A DNA stretch of 64,000 bases from Bradyrhizobium sp. WSM1417 (GTDB lineage: Bacteria > Pseudomonadota > Alphaproteobacteria > Rhizobiales > Xanthobacteraceae): the NCBI RefSeq assembly GCF_000515415.1, contig NZ_KI911783.1:6807831-6871830 (forward strand). Reading direction: 5' to 3'. The notes below the pieces were generated by a model. That model was not told where the DNA came from and did not search any database. It saw only the letters and a list, made by a program, of their open reading frames with translations. Numbering within the stretch: the stretch's first letter is position 1; each line of letters begins with the position of its first letter. Shown here piece after piece: positions 17,385-26,103 of this stretch. The position numbers and the translations under genes are program-made.

Positions 17385-18262
17385 CGGCGCCTCGCGAGCA
17401 GGCCCGCGGGCCGGATGAACATCATGACGATGAAGAACGCGAAGGCGAGCACATAGCCCCATTCGAGATCGGAGAACAGGCCGCCGAGCGAGATGATCTC
17501 GGCGAACACGAAGGCCGCGATGAAGCCGCCGATGAAATTGCCCAAGCCCCCGAGCACGCAGATCAGGAAAGTGATCGGCCCGAACGACAGACCGACGAAG
17601 GGATGCACGTCATATTGCAGCACAAGGAGGCACGCTGCGAGCCCGGCCAGCCCGCCGCCGATCGCGGAGGTGATGAGATAGATCCTCTTCGTGTCGACGC
17701 CCATCAGCGCCATGATCTGCCGGTCCTGCGAGATCGCCCGGATCGCGGTGCCGGTGAAGGTCCGCGTCATGAACAGATAGACCGCGACCATGCCGACCAG
17801 CGCAGCCAGGAAAGACAGAAGTCGTGCGTAGCTGAAATTCATGTCGCCGAAGGCGAGCACCGGCAGGCGGATGCCGAGGTTGCGGAAGTCGATGCCGAAG
17901 GCGACGGTGGCAAAGCTCTGCAGCACGAACAGCACCCCGCCGGTCGCCAGCAACTGGTTGATCGGCGGCGCGGTGAGCAGCGGAGCTATCACGAGGTAGT
18001 GCAGCGCCGCGCCGAGCAGCGCGACCAGCAGGATGGTGAGCGGCGCGGCGAGGAAATAGCTGATGCCGTAATACTGCACCAGGAAGTACATGGCGTACAT
18101 GCCGATCATCACCAGCTCGGCATAGCAGATCCAGGTCACGTCGATGACGCCGAAGATCAAATTGAGCCCGAGCGCGAGCAGCGCCAGCACGCCGCCGAGC
18201 AGGATGCCGTTGATCACGGCCTCCAGCAGGTAGATATCGAAAATGTCCAAAAATGCTTGCAT
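17381..18262 (-). CDS. livH: branched-chain amino-acid type ABC transporter permease LivH
   Basis: LivH-type permease, 293 aa, with about eight helices. Family features: NGILLGGVLALLALGLNLIFGVIDV at the N-terminus, the coupling loop FTGTAIRAISQDRQIMALMGVD, and GLGNFIGGFIAAFVFAEI near the C-terminus, ending in FFIVMMFIRPAGLLARRR. It lies 13 bases after livF and overlaps livM by 4 bases. Together with LivM it forms the membrane core of the importer. Confidence 0.93.
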   Translation of the reverse strand: MQAFLDIFDIYLLEAVINGILLGGVLALLALGLNLIFGVIDVTWICYAELVMIGMYAMYFLVQYYGISYFLAAPLTILLVALLGAALHYLVIAPLLTAPPINQLLATGGVLFVLQSFATVAFGIDFRNLGIRLPVLAFGDMNFSYARLLSFLAALVGMVAVYLFMTRTFTGTAIRAISQDRQIMALMGVDTKRIYLITSAIGGGLAGLAACLLVLQYDVHPFVGLSFGPITFLICVLGGLGNFIGGFIAAFVFAEIISLGGLFSDLEWGYVLAFAFFIVMMFIRPAGLLARRR

Positions 18263-18275
18263 GCCCCGATGAACC

Positions 18276-18980
18276 TCACACCCCGAGATACGCTTCCTTG
18301 ACCGTGTCGCTCGCCAGCATCTCGGCCGAGGTACCTGAGGACCTGATCGTGCCCGCCTCGATCAGATAGGCGCGATCGACCACTTTCAGCACCTGCTGCA
18401 CATTCTGCTCGACGATCAGCACGGTCAGCCCGCTGGCGCGGATCCGCTTCACCAGCTCGAACACCTGCTGCACCACGACCGGCGCGAGCCCCGCCGACGG
18501 CTCGTCGAGCAGCAGCAGCTTTGGATTCGACATCAGCGCGCGGCCGATCGCGCACATCTGCTGCTCGCCGCCGGACATGGTGCCGGCCATCTGGTGGCGG
18601 CGCTCCTTCAGGCGCGGAAACAGCTCGAACACCACGTCCAGCCGCTCGGCATAGTGGCCGCGCGCCTCCTGCATGAAGGCGCCCATCTTGAGATTGTCGT
18701 CGACCGAGAGCTGCGGAAACAGCCGCCGGTTCTCCGGCACATGCGCGATCCCGAGGCTGACGATCTTGTGCGGCGGCGTGGCCACGACGTCGACGGCTTC
18801 CATTCTGATCGAACCACGCGAGGGACGGATCAGCCCGGAGATGACGCGCATCAGGGTGGTCTTGCCGGCCCCGTTGGGCCCGATGACCCCGACAGCCTCC
18901 CCCGCCTTCACGTCGAGATCGACGTCGAACAGTGCCTGGAACGTGCCATAGCCGGCATTGACGCCGCGGAGCTCAAGCAT
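18276..18980 (-). CDS. livF: branched-chain amino-acid type ABC transporter ATP-binding protein LivF
   Basis: ATPase subunit of 234 aa. Walker A is GPNGAGKTT (residues 34-42), the signature is MSGGEQQMCAIGRAL, Walker B is LLLLDEPSAGLAP, and the switch His is replaced in context IVEQNVQQVL, as usual for LivF. The C-terminus ends EAYLGV, the normal LivF ending. The ATG at 18980 overlaps the livG stop by one base (TGATG); a GTG one codon earlier is possible. It energises uptake together with LivG. Confidence 0.95.
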   Translation of the reverse strand: MLELRGVNAGYGTFQALFDVDLDVKAGEAVGVIGPNGAGKTTLMRVISGLIRPSRGSIRMEAVDVVATPPHKIVSLGIAHVPENRRLFPQLSVDDNLKMGAFMQEARGHYAERLDVVFELFPRLKERRHQMAGTMSGGEQQMCAIGRALMSNPKLLLLDEPSAGLAPVVVQQVFELVKRIRASGLTVLIVEQNVQQVLKVVDRAYLIEAGTIRSSGTSAEMLASDTVKEAYLGV

Positions 18981-19750
18981 CACTGCACCCCCGCGCGGCG
19001 GCGCGCGGCGGCGGCCGCGGCCTGCGTGGTCTCGGCATCGGTGCCGAGATAGACCTCGATGACACGGGGATCGCCGGCAACGGCACTCGGTAAGCCTTCC
19101 GAGATCTTCTCGCCGTGATCGAGCACCATGACGCGATCGACGACGCGCATCAGCACGCCCATGATGTGCTCGACCCAGATGATGGTAATGCCGAGCTCGT
19201 CGCGGATGTTGCGCAGCATGTCGGCCGCCTGCCCCATCTCGGCCTCGTCGAGACCGCCGAGGCTCTCGTCGGCCAGCAGGAGTTTCGGGGCGGTGGCGAG
19301 CGCTTTCGCCAGTTCGAGCTTTTTCAGGCCGGCTGCGCCGAGGCCGTCGACGCTGGCATGGCGATCGGTCGGCAGGCCGACCATCGCCAGCGATCGCTCG
19401 GCCGCCTCCTCGGCCCTGGCACGGCTATGGCGGCCCTGGCCGTAGAATCCGGCGAGCGCGACGTTCTCGAAGATCGTCAGGCGGCGGAATGGCCGCGGGA
19501 TCTGGAAGGTGCGGCCGATGCCGCTGTTGATGATCCGGTGCGGCGGAAGGCCTGCGATCTCGGAGCCGTCGAACAGGATCGAACCGGACGTCGGCGCCAG
19601 CGTGCCCGAGAGCATATTGAAGATCGTGCTCTTGCCCGAGCCGTTGGGGCCGATCAGGCCGAGGATCTCGCCCTGGCCGACCTTGAACGACACATTGTTG
19701 ACGGCGGTGAAGCCACCAAACCGCTTCACCAGCCCGCTGACTTCCAGCAC
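18980..19750 (-). CDS. livG: branched-chain amino-acid type ABC transporter ATP-binding protein LivG, degenerate signature
   Basis: ATPase subunit of 256 aa. Walker A is GPNGSGKST (34-42), Walker B is KLLLADESLGGL, and the switch region is IIWVEHIMGVLMRV. The ABC signature, normally LSYGQ or LSGGQ, reads LGAAGLKKLELAKAL. This is unusual but seems to occur in a subset of LivG proteins. It lies 30 bases after the binding-protein gene and is coupled to livF. Confidence 0.92.
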   Translation of the reverse strand: MLEVSGLVKRFGGFTAVNNVSFKVGQGEILGLIGPNGSGKSTIFNMLSGTLAPTSGSILFDGSEIAGLPPHRIINSGIGRTFQIPRPFRRLTIFENVALAGFYGQGRHSRARAEEAAERSLAMVGLPTDRHASVDGLGAAGLKKLELAKALATAPKLLLADESLGGLDEAEMGQAADMLRNIRDELGITIIWVEHIMGVLMRVVDRVMVLDHGEKISEGLPSAVAGDPRVIEVYLGTDAETTQAAAAAARRRAGVQ

Positions 19751-19780
19751 CGTCCCGCTCTCCTCTCTGCGCCCATTGCG

Positions 19781-21103
19781 CTATTGGTTGCTGTAAGTGG
19801 TGCCCTTCGGCAACGGCAGCACGGCCTCGCGCTGCGCCTGGCTCTTGGGCCACACCACGGAGGACTTGTCGTCGATGTACTGGATCACGACCGGGAACGA
19901 GCGCTCGTTCTGCCCGGCCATCGGCGTGCCCTCGCCGTAAAACTTGACGCCGAAGCCGAGCATGGTGCCTCCTTCGGGAATATCAGTGTCGAGCGCAGCC
20001 TTGCGCAGCGCATCCGGATCGACCCCGCCATACTTCTTGATCGCGCGCGGCAGCACGTCATTCATGAACACATAGGTGTTGGACGCACCGATGCCGACAT
20101 GCGCCGAGCGGATAGCGACGCCGGGCCGGATCTTGTCGAACTCCTCGCCGACCATCTTGATCACAGGCGGAAGCTTAGGATCCATGGTCTTCTGGTTGGC
20201 AAGCCAGATCGAGATCGGGTCGGTGTTGAAGATGTAGGTGGCATCGGCGCCCATGCCTTCCTTCAGTTTTTCATAGACCCCGTAACCCGCACCATGCCCC
20301 ATCAGCGCGCCGAATTTCAGCCCCTGCTCGCGCGCCTGACGCAGCAACAGCGTGATATCGGGGTTGTAGCCGGTGTGGAAAATGACGTCGGGCTTGGCGC
20401 GCTTCAACTTGGTCACCAGCGCGGAGAGGTCAGGCGCGGTGGCCGAATAGCCCTCCTTCATCACGACGTTGAAGCCCGCCTTCTTCGCGCCGGCCTCGTT
20501 GCCCCTGGACACGTCGACGCCATAGGCGCCGTCTTCGTGAATGATGGCGACGCGCAGATCCTTCGGCTCCTTGTCGAACTTCGCCTTGGCGTTCTGCGCG
20601 ATGAAATCCATCGTCATCATGCCGAACTGGTCGCCGCTCGCCTGCGGGCGGAAGACGTATTTGTAGCCCTTCTCGTTGAACACGGCCGACGAGATGCAGG
20701 TCGTCATCCACATGAATTTCTTGAGCTGCTCGACGCGGGCGGCGACCGGCACGCATTGCGCCGAGGAGAAGAAGCCGAGCACCATGTCGACCTTCTCCTG
20801 CTCGAGCAGGCGGACGGATTCGTTGATCGCGATGTCGGGCTTGCTCTGCGCGTCGGCGTAGACCGCTTCGATCTTGTAACCCTCGACGCCGGTCTTGGCG
20901 AAATGGTCGAGGACGATCTTTGCGCCGATATAACCGAGTTCAGAGCCGCCGCCGGCGAGAGGCCCGGTCAGATCGAATACGACGCCGATCTTGATCTTCT
21001 TGTCTTTGCCTTGATCCTGGGCCTGGGCGGACAGCGCCAGGCCCGTCGCCGATATCGCGACCAACAGCCCACGTACCAAACGGGCAGCCATGCGCACGCG
21101 CAT
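19781..21103 (-). CDS. branched-chain amino-acid type ABC transporter substrate-binding protein
   Basis: Periplasmic binding protein of 440 aa, Leu/Ile/Val-binding (type I periplasmic) family. A Sec signal ends at ALSAQAQ. The mature start KIKIGVVFDLTGPLAGGGSELGYIGAKIV is diagnostic. Other features are VDMVLGFFSSAQCVPVAARVEQLKKF and IIHEDGAYGVDVSRGNEAGA. The length exceeds LivJ (about 345 mature residues), closer to amide or aromatic-acid binders, so the ligand is open. ATG at 21103 follows GGAGGTTTTG. It heads the operon binding protein-livG-livF-livH-livM-ppk2. An inverted repeat upstream may be its operator. Confidence 0.92.
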   Translation of the reverse strand: MRVRMAARLVRGLLVAISATGLALSAQAQDQGKDKKIKIGVVFDLTGPLAGGGSELGYIGAKIVLDHFAKTGVEGYKIEAVYADAQSKPDIAINESVRLLEQEKVDMVLGFFSSAQCVPVAARVEQLKKFMWMTTCISSAVFNEKGYKYVFRPQASGDQFGMMTMDFIAQNAKAKFDKEPKDLRVAIIHEDGAYGVDVSRGNEAGAKKAGFNVVMKEGYSATAPDLSALVTKLKRAKPDVIFHTGYNPDITLLLRQAREQGLKFGALMGHGAGYGVYEKLKEGMGADATYIFNTDPISIWLANQKTMDPKLPPVIKMVGEEFDKIRPGVAIRSAHVGIGASNTYVFMNDVLPRAIKKYGGVDPDALRKAALDTDIPEGGTMLGFGVKFYGEGTPMAGQNERSFPVVIQYIDDKSSVVWPKSQAQREAVLPLPKGTTYSNQ

Positions 21104-21155
21104 CAAAACCTCCCTGGACGATTGTGCATTGCATTCTTTTTGGTTTTGTATTTTT

Positions 21156-21170
21156 GCCCATCACATGGGC
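21156..21170. promoter_or_regulatory. inverted repeat upstream of the binding-protein gene
   Basis: GCCCAT-CAC-ATGGGC, a perfect 6-bp inverted repeat with a 3-nt loop, lies 53-67 bases upstream of the ATG at 21103. No U-tract follows on the minus strand, so it is more likely an operator than a terminator of the upstream Nudix gene. The regulator is unknown. Confidence 0.4.
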
Positions 21171-21198
21171 TGAGCGCAGCGATGTCAAGCCTCGCGCA

Positions 21199-21903
21199 TC
21201 AGCGCGACGCGAACTGCTGCTCGACGAAGGCCGTGACAAATCGCGGCATGGACGGCGTGAGATCGCTCATCCCGCGCACGAGATGGATGGACGAGAGCTC
21301 CGGCTCGGCCTCGCGCGCCAGATTGGCTTCGATCCGCGCACGGGCCACATCACCCGGCATGTCCAGGTTGACAATTTGCAACATCGCAATCGTTGGGCCG
21401 GTGACGACGCAATGCCAGTCCGGCTCGACCCGATAGTCCGCCGCGGTCAGGCCGGTCTCTTCCTCGAGTTCGCGGATCACGCTGCCGGGAATGTCCAGCG
21501 TGTCGCCCCTGACGTCGTCGAGATCGGGCGTGCCCGACGGGAAATAGATCCGGCCAGCATTGGCGGTGTGCTGCGCCATCTCGCCCATGACGAAGGCGCC
21601 GTCGGAGGCGCGCAACGCGCCCATGCCAAAACCGTTGAACACGGCCTTGTCGGGAAAACCCCAGTCGCGCCAGGCGAGGAAGCTCGCGAAATCGGTCTCG
21701 AAATAGGTCGCAGAAAGATGCCCGTCGGCGAACGTTGCATCACGCCCGAGCAGGACGCGACCGTTCCAGATCTTTGGCCGCTCGCGCTGCTTCTCGGCGA
21801 AATGCACCGCGATCTCGTCACGCCGCTCCTCCGCGAATGGCCAGACGACCGGCCGCACGGCAAGATCAAGCGTCGTGACGCGATGAATGATTGGTGACGT
21901 CAT
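21199..21903 (-). CDS. Nudix hydrolase family protein
   Basis: Protein of 234 aa with a Nudix fold. The second half of the Nudix box is intact (RELEEETGL), giving the metal-binding glutamates. The first half is atypical: the positions of the usual Gly and Glu read Asp and Leu (DDVRGDTLDIPGSVI). Such proteins hydrolyse nucleoside diphosphate-linked compounds; the substrate here cannot be told. The ATG at 21903 lies 29 bases after the stop of the NMT1-type binding protein, so it is probably co-transcribed with it. Confidence 0.78.
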   Translation of the reverse strand: MTSPIIHRVTTLDLAVRPVVWPFAEERRDEIAVHFAEKQRERPKIWNGRVLLGRDATFADGHLSATYFETDFASFLAWRDWGFPDKAVFNGFGMGALRASDGAFVMGEMAQHTANAGRIYFPSGTPDLDDVRGDTLDIPGSVIRELEEETGLTAADYRVEPDWHCVVTGPTIAMLQIVNLDMPGDVARARIEANLAREAEPELSSIHLVRGMSDLTPSMPRFVTAFVEQQFASR

Positions 21904-21932
21904 AGCGCCTGATGACCACGCCTTCGCGTCAG

Positions 21933-22958
21933 TTATTTGGCGCTCCCCGTGGTCTTCTTGGCCTGCTCGACATATTTGTTGGTGAAGGTCTTGCTGACGT
22001 CGATCTTGGCGTTCGCCACATCGGGTGAGCCGACGCTGAACACCGCGAGCACTGCGTCGGCGCCCTTCGGGTCCATCTTGCCGGTTTCGGAGTACATCGG
22101 GATCGTGTTCTTCAGCGCCGCGAGATAGAGGTCCTTGTTCTTGCCGACCGTCTCCTCCGGCATCTTTGCCATGATCTCCTCGGGCGAGTGCGAGTGGATC
22201 CAGGCGAGCGTGCCCAGGATCGCATTGGTCAGCGCCTGCGTCTCCTTCTCGTGGCCGGCCACCCAAGCCGCGGTCGAGTACAGCGCGCCGCCCGGATATT
22301 CGCCCCCGAACGTCTCGAGCGTATCCTTTTGCGTGCGGGTGTCCGAGAGGATGCGCAGATCCTTGTGGCTGCCTTGGAGCACGGTCACCGACGGGTCGAG
22401 CATCACGGCCGCGTCGATCTGGCCCTGCTCCATGGCGGCAACCGCAGTGGCCCCGAGGCCGACGCCGATCACGGCGGTGCTGGTGGGATCGACGCCGTTC
22501 TTCTTCAGCATATACTTCAGGAAGAAGTCCGTGGAGGAGCCGGGCGCGCTGACGCCGACCTTCTTGCCGGCGAGGTCCTTGATCGACTTGATCTCGTTGG
22601 TGTGCGACGGCGAAACCACCAGCACGAGGCCGGGATAGCGGTCATAGACGACGAACGCCTGAAGCTCCTGTTTCTTAGCGGCCAGGTTGACGCAATGGTC
22701 GAAATAGCCGGAGACCACGTCGGCGCTGCCGCCGAGCACGGCCTTGAGCGCATCCGAGCCGCCCTTGAGGTCCACGAGCTCGACACTGAGGCCGGCCTTG
22801 TCGTATTCGCCGAGCTGCTTTGCCAGCACCGTCGGCAAATAGCACAGGCAGGAGCCGCCGCCGATCGCGATGGTGACCTTGCTTTGCGCCGCGGCAAGAC
22901 CGGTGGTGAGCGTCAGCGCGATCAACGCGCCCGCGAGCCTGGCTATCGTGTTCTTCAT
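21933..22958 (-). CDS. ABC transporter substrate-binding protein, NMT1/SsuA/TauA-like
   Basis: Periplasmic binding protein of 341 aa. The signal peptide ends TTGLAAAQS; the mature start KVTIAIGGGSCLCYLPTVLAKQLG fits the NMT1/THI5-like family (nitrate, sulfonate, taurine, pyrimidine precursor importers). Family features include VELVDLKGGSDALKAVLGGSADVV and KSIKDLAGKKVGVSAPGSSTDFF. ATG at 22958 follows GGAGGAAACCA. Its likely partners, a permease and an ATPase on the same strand at 23.6-25.2 kb, are separated from it by the divergent cupin gene, so this gene has its own promoter. Confidence 0.9.
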   Translation of the reverse strand: MKNTIARLAGALIALTLTTGLAAAQSKVTIAIGGGSCLCYLPTVLAKQLGEYDKAGLSVELVDLKGGSDALKAVLGGSADVVSGYFDHCVNLAAKKQELQAFVVYDRYPGLVLVVSPSHTNEIKSIKDLAGKKVGVSAPGSSTDFFLKYMLKKNGVDPTSTAVIGVGLGATAVAAMEQGQIDAAVMLDPSVTVLQGSHKDLRILSDTRTQKDTLETFGGEYPGGALYSTAAWVAGHEKETQALTNAILGTLAWIHSHSPEEIMAKMPEETVGKNKDLYLAALKNTIPMYSETGKMDPKGADAVLAVFSVGSPDVANAKIDVSKTFTNKYVEQAKKTTGSAK

Positions 22959-23095
22959 TGGTTTCCTCCGTTCGGCTGGCGGCACCATAGAGCAGCCGGA
23001 CTGGCTTGAGAAGCAGGACCGAAGGCGCTGGCCATCGGCCTTTCGGCGCAATAGCATGAGCCCACAAGAACAATTTTTGATGGGGAGGATCATCC

Positions 23096-23545
23096 ATGAA
23101 TCGCCTTGCAATCGGACTGTCGATCGCCACCGCTTTTGCTGCCGGATGCGGCGCAACCCACCTGCTGCGGCCGGCGCTGGCCGCGGAGAACATCATGCCG
23201 CAGATCATCCACACCGGCGAGATGGAGGGCGACGCGCTCGGAAACGCCAACGCCGTCGGCTACCGTTCCAAGATGTTCGCAAGCGCCGATGGTGCCACCA
23301 TCTCGATCCAGGTCGGCAACGTGCCCAAGCACATGCATCCCAACACCAACGAGATCCAGTACATTTTAGAGGGCACCGGCACGATCTGGTTCGGCGACAA
23401 GGAAGTCACGGTGAAGCCGGGCGATCTCGTCATCATCCCGAAGGGGACGCCGCACGGCGGCACCAAGCCGATCAGCGGACAGGTCAAGGCGATCGCGATC
23501 AAGACGCCGCCGCAGGCGCCCGACGACACCAAGCTGCTGGATTGA
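23096..23545 (+). CDS. secreted cupin domain protein
   Basis: A 149-aa protein with a signal peptide (about residues 1-30, ending ALAAE) and one cupin barrel. Metal-ligand type residues are visible in the first cupin motif (PKHMHPNTNEIQYILEGTG) and the second (GDLVIIPKGTPHGG). Single-domain secreted cupins bind small ligands or act as dioxygenases/isomerases; the role is unknown. ATG at 23096 follows GGGGAGGATCATCC. The gene is oriented opposite to its neighbours and sits inside an ABC importer locus, so it may act on the same substrate. Confidence 0.85.
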   Translation: MNRLAIGLSIATAFAAGCGATHLLRPALAAENIMPQIIHTGEMEGDALGNANAVGYRSKMFASADGATISIQVGNVPKHMHPNTNEIQYILEGTGTIWFGDKEVTVKPGDLVIIPKGTPHGGTKPISGQVKAIAIKTPPQAPDDTKLLD

Positions 23546-23584
23546 TCGATCCGGGGCTCGCACGCCGTGCGGGCCCCTTGCGGC

Positions 23585-24370
23585 CTAGCCGCGCCCGTCC
23601 ACGGTCGGGCGCCAGACCAGCAGTCTCCGCTCGACCAGCGTCACACCAAAATCGATCAGAATGACGAAGGCCGACAGCACGAACATGCCGGCGAACACGC
23701 CGGCGACGTCGAATATGCCTTCAGCCTGCTGAATGAGATAGCCGAGCCCCGCCGCCGATCCCAAATATTCGCCGACGACCGCACCGACCACGGCAAAACC
23801 GACCGACGTGTGCAGCGAGGAGAACATCCACGACAGTGCCGAGGGCCAATAGACGTGCTGCATCAGCTGCCGCTCGCTCATGCCGAGCATGCGACCGTTA
23901 TCGAGCACGGTGCGGCTGACCTCCTTGACGCCTTGATAGACGTTGAAGAACACGATGAAGAACACCAGCGTCACGCCGAGCGCGACCTTGGACCAGATGC
24001 CGAGCCCAAGCCACAGCGCGAAGATCGGCGCCAGCACCACACGCGGCAGTGCGTTGACCATCTTGACGTAGGGATCGAACACCGCGGCGACCAGCGGCTG
24101 GCGCGCGAACCAGAAGCCGATCAGCACGCCGCCCGCCGATCCGATCACGAAGGCCAGGATCGATTCCGTCAGCGTGATGCCGAGATGCTTCCAGATCACA
24201 CCGGACGAGAACCATTTGACGATCTGGGCGAAGACATCGACTGGGTTGGAGAAGAAGAACGGCGGCAGCAGGATCTTGCCGAACACGGGCACGGTCGATA
24301 GCAATTGCCACAGCGCGAGGCAGACCACCGCGACCAGCACTTGCAGCGAGAGCAGCGTCACGCGCGACAT
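23585..24370 (-). CDS. ABC transporter permease, SsuC/TauC-like
   Basis: Inner-membrane permease of 261 aa with about six helices, binding-protein-dependent transport family. The EAA-type coupling loop reads GVKEVSRTVLDNGRMLGMSERQLMQHVYWPSALSWM. Other features are LITESILAFVIGSAGG-like LTESILAFVIGSAGGVLIGF and GYLIQQAEGIFDVAGVFAG. ATG at 24370 overlaps the ATPase stop by one base (TGATG). It should work with the ATPase upstream and probably the binding protein at 21.9-23.0 kb. Confidence 0.9.
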   Translation of the reverse strand: MSRVTLLSLQVLVAVVCLALWQLLSTVPVFGKILLPPFFFSNPVDVFAQIVKWFSSGVIWKHLGITLTESILAFVIGSAGGVLIGFWFARQPLVAAVFDPYVKMVNALPRVVLAPIFALWLGLGIWSKVALGVTLVFFIVFFNVYQGVKEVSRTVLDNGRMLGMSERQLMQHVYWPSALSWMFSSLHTSVGFAVVGAVVGEYLGSAAGLGYLIQQAEGIFDVAGVFAGMFVLSAFVILIDFGVTLVERRLLVWRPTVDGRG

Positions 24371-25188
24371 CACACGGCCTCCGCCGCTTGCGTGGACTGC
24401 GCGTAGCCCTTCATGACCTCGTCCTTGAGCACGCTCCAGATCTCGCGATGAAGCGCATGAAACTCCTTGTCCAGCCGCACTTCGAAAATGTCGCGCGGGC
24501 GTGGCAGGCTCACGCGCCAGTCGCCGATGATGCGGGAGGACGGCCCCGCCGACATGATCACGACGCGATCGGCGAGCGCGATCGCCTCTTCCAGATCATG
24601 GGTGACGAACAGCACGGCCTTGCGGTCGGCGTTCCAGAGGTCGAGCAGCAGGTTGCCCATCACCTGCCGGGTCTGTGCATCCAGCGGCCCGAACGGCTCG
24701 TCCATGAGCAGGATCTTCGGATCGCGGATCAGCACCTGCGCCAGCGCCACGCGCTTGCGCTGGCCGCCCGAGAGCATGTGTGGATAGCGGTTGGCGAAGG
24801 CGCCCAGGCCGACCGAGGTCAGCCATGTCTGCGCCCGCGGCAGCGCCTCGCTGCGCGACGTGCCGCTGACTTCGAGCCCGATCGCGACATTGTCGAGCGC
24901 GGTCTTCCAGGGGAACAGCGCATCGGCCTGGAACAGATAGCCGGCATCCCGATTCAGCCCGGCGAGCGGCTGGTCGAATATCCTAACGCTCCCGGCAGCC
25001 GGCTTCAGCAGCCCGGCCGCGACGTTGAGCAGCGTCGATTTCCCGCAGCCGGTCGGGCCGACGATGGCGACGAACTCGCCCTGCGCTACCGTCAGATGCG
25101 CCTTCTCCACCGCCGTATAGACCCGCCCGTCCCCCAGCTGGAACGCGACCTTGGCATCTTCCAGCGCCACTGCCGTAGGCGTTATCAT
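24370..25188 (-). CDS. ABC transporter ATP-binding protein, SsuB/TauB-like
   Basis: ATPase of 272 aa. Walker A is GPTGCGKST (44-52), the Q-loop YLFQADALFPWKTALDNV, signature LSGGQRKRVALAQVL, Walker B ILLMDEPFGPLDAQTR and switch FVTHDLEEAI are all intact. This arrangement is typical for nitrate/sulfonate/taurine-type importers. ATG at 25188 is preceded by GGAGGGAACAC; the longer frame upstream is not used. It is the first gene of a two-gene unit with the permease. Confidence 0.92.
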   Translation of the reverse strand: MITPTAVALEDAKVAFQLGDGRVYTAVEKAHLTVAQGEFVAIVGPTGCGKSTLLNVAAGLLKPAAGSVRIFDQPLAGLNRDAGYLFQADALFPWKTALDNVAIGLEVSGTSRSEALPRAQTWLTSVGLGAFANRYPHMLSGGQRKRVALAQVLIRDPKILLMDEPFGPLDAQTRQVMGNLLLDLWNADRKAVLFVTHDLEEAIALADRVVIMSAGPSSRIIGDWRVSLPRPRDIFEVRLDKEFHALHREIWSVLKDEVMKGYAQSTQAAEAV

Positions 25189-25320
25189 GTGTTCCCTCCG
25201 AACTTGGCCCGATGCCTTAGCCGCTCGCGCGGCCAAGTTCAATCAAGCCGCCAAGCGTGGTACGCATGGGCCTCGTCATCCCCTGCCCTACGGGCGGGTT
25301 AGCGTAGTGAGCCCCGCCCG

Positions 25321-26103
25321 ATGCCATCCAGGCCGATGATTGGCTATGCCCACGTCACCAAGAGCTTCGGCGCGCTCAAGGCCGTGGACGATGTGTCACT
25401 CGACATCGCCGAAGGCGAGTTTGTGGCCGTCGTCGGCGGCTCGGGTTCGGGCAAGACGACGCTGCTGCGGCTCGCCAACCGTCTGATCGAGGCGGATGGC
25501 GGCACGATCACAGTCGAGGGCGACGACGTGCAATCGATTGATCCGGTCGCGCTGCGGCGCCGCATCGGCTACGTCTTCCAGAGCGGCGGGCTGTTCCCGC
25601 ATCTGAGCGTCGCCGACAATATCGGGATCACGCCAAAACTGCTCGGCGTCCCGGCGGCGGATATCGCAACGCGGGTCGACGAGTTGCTCGAGCTCGTGCA
25701 GCTCGACCGCGCCGCCCATCGCGAGCGGTTGCCGGATGCGCTCTCGGGCGGCCAGCGCCAGCGTGTCGGCGTGGCGCGCGCGCTTGCGGCAAGCCCCCGC
25801 ATCGTGCTGATGGACGAGCCCTTCGGCGCGCTCGATCCCCTCACCCGCGATGCGCTCGGCGAGGATTTTCGCGAGCTGCACCGCAAGCTCGGCCTGACCA
25901 CCGTGATGATCACCCACGACATGACGGAAGCGATCCTGCTCGCGGACCGCATCGCGGTGATGCGCAGCGGGAAGATGCTCTCGCAGGGCACGCCAGTGGA
26001 GCTCTCGAAAAGCAGCGACGCCTACGTGCTGGAGCTGTTGCGGACGCCACGACGCCAGGTCGAGCGATTGAACGCGTTGCTGCCACAGAGCGGGGCGGCA
26101 TGA
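25321..26103 (+). CDS. osmoprotectant (glycine betaine/choline-type) ABC transporter ATP-binding protein
   Basis: ATPase of 260 aa in the OpuCA/ProV/OsmV group. Walker A is GGSGSGKTT (39-47), signature LSGGQRQRVGVARAL, Walker B IVLMDEPFGALDPLTR and switch VMITHDMTEAI. No C-terminal CBS domains are present, so it is the short form. ATG at 25321 or the internal ATG at 25336 could be the start. It overlaps the next gene as ATGA, so the pair is one transport unit. The gene is divergent from the SsuB-like operon, 132 bases between starts. Confidence 0.9.
   Translation: MPSRPMIGYAHVTKSFGALKAVDDVSLDIAEGEFVAVVGGSGSGKTTLLRLANRLIEADGGTITVEGDDVQSIDPVALRRRIGYVFQSGGLFPHLSVADNIGITPKLLGVPAADIATRVDELLELVQLDRAAHRERLPDALSGGQRQRVGVARALAASPRIVLMDEPFGALDPLTRDALGEDFRELHRKLGLTTVMITHDMTEAILLADRIAVMRSGKMLSQGTPVELSKSSDAYVLELLRTPRRQVERLNALLPQSGAA

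Noticed and set aside
21154..21171. Hairpin considered as terminator of the Nudix gene
   Set aside because: The T-run is on the wrong side of the hairpin for minus-strand transcription.
19115..21436. 773-codon plus-strand frame opposite livG and the binding-protein gene
   Set aside because: Spans two well-supported genes and intergenic DNA on the other strand; shadow composition.
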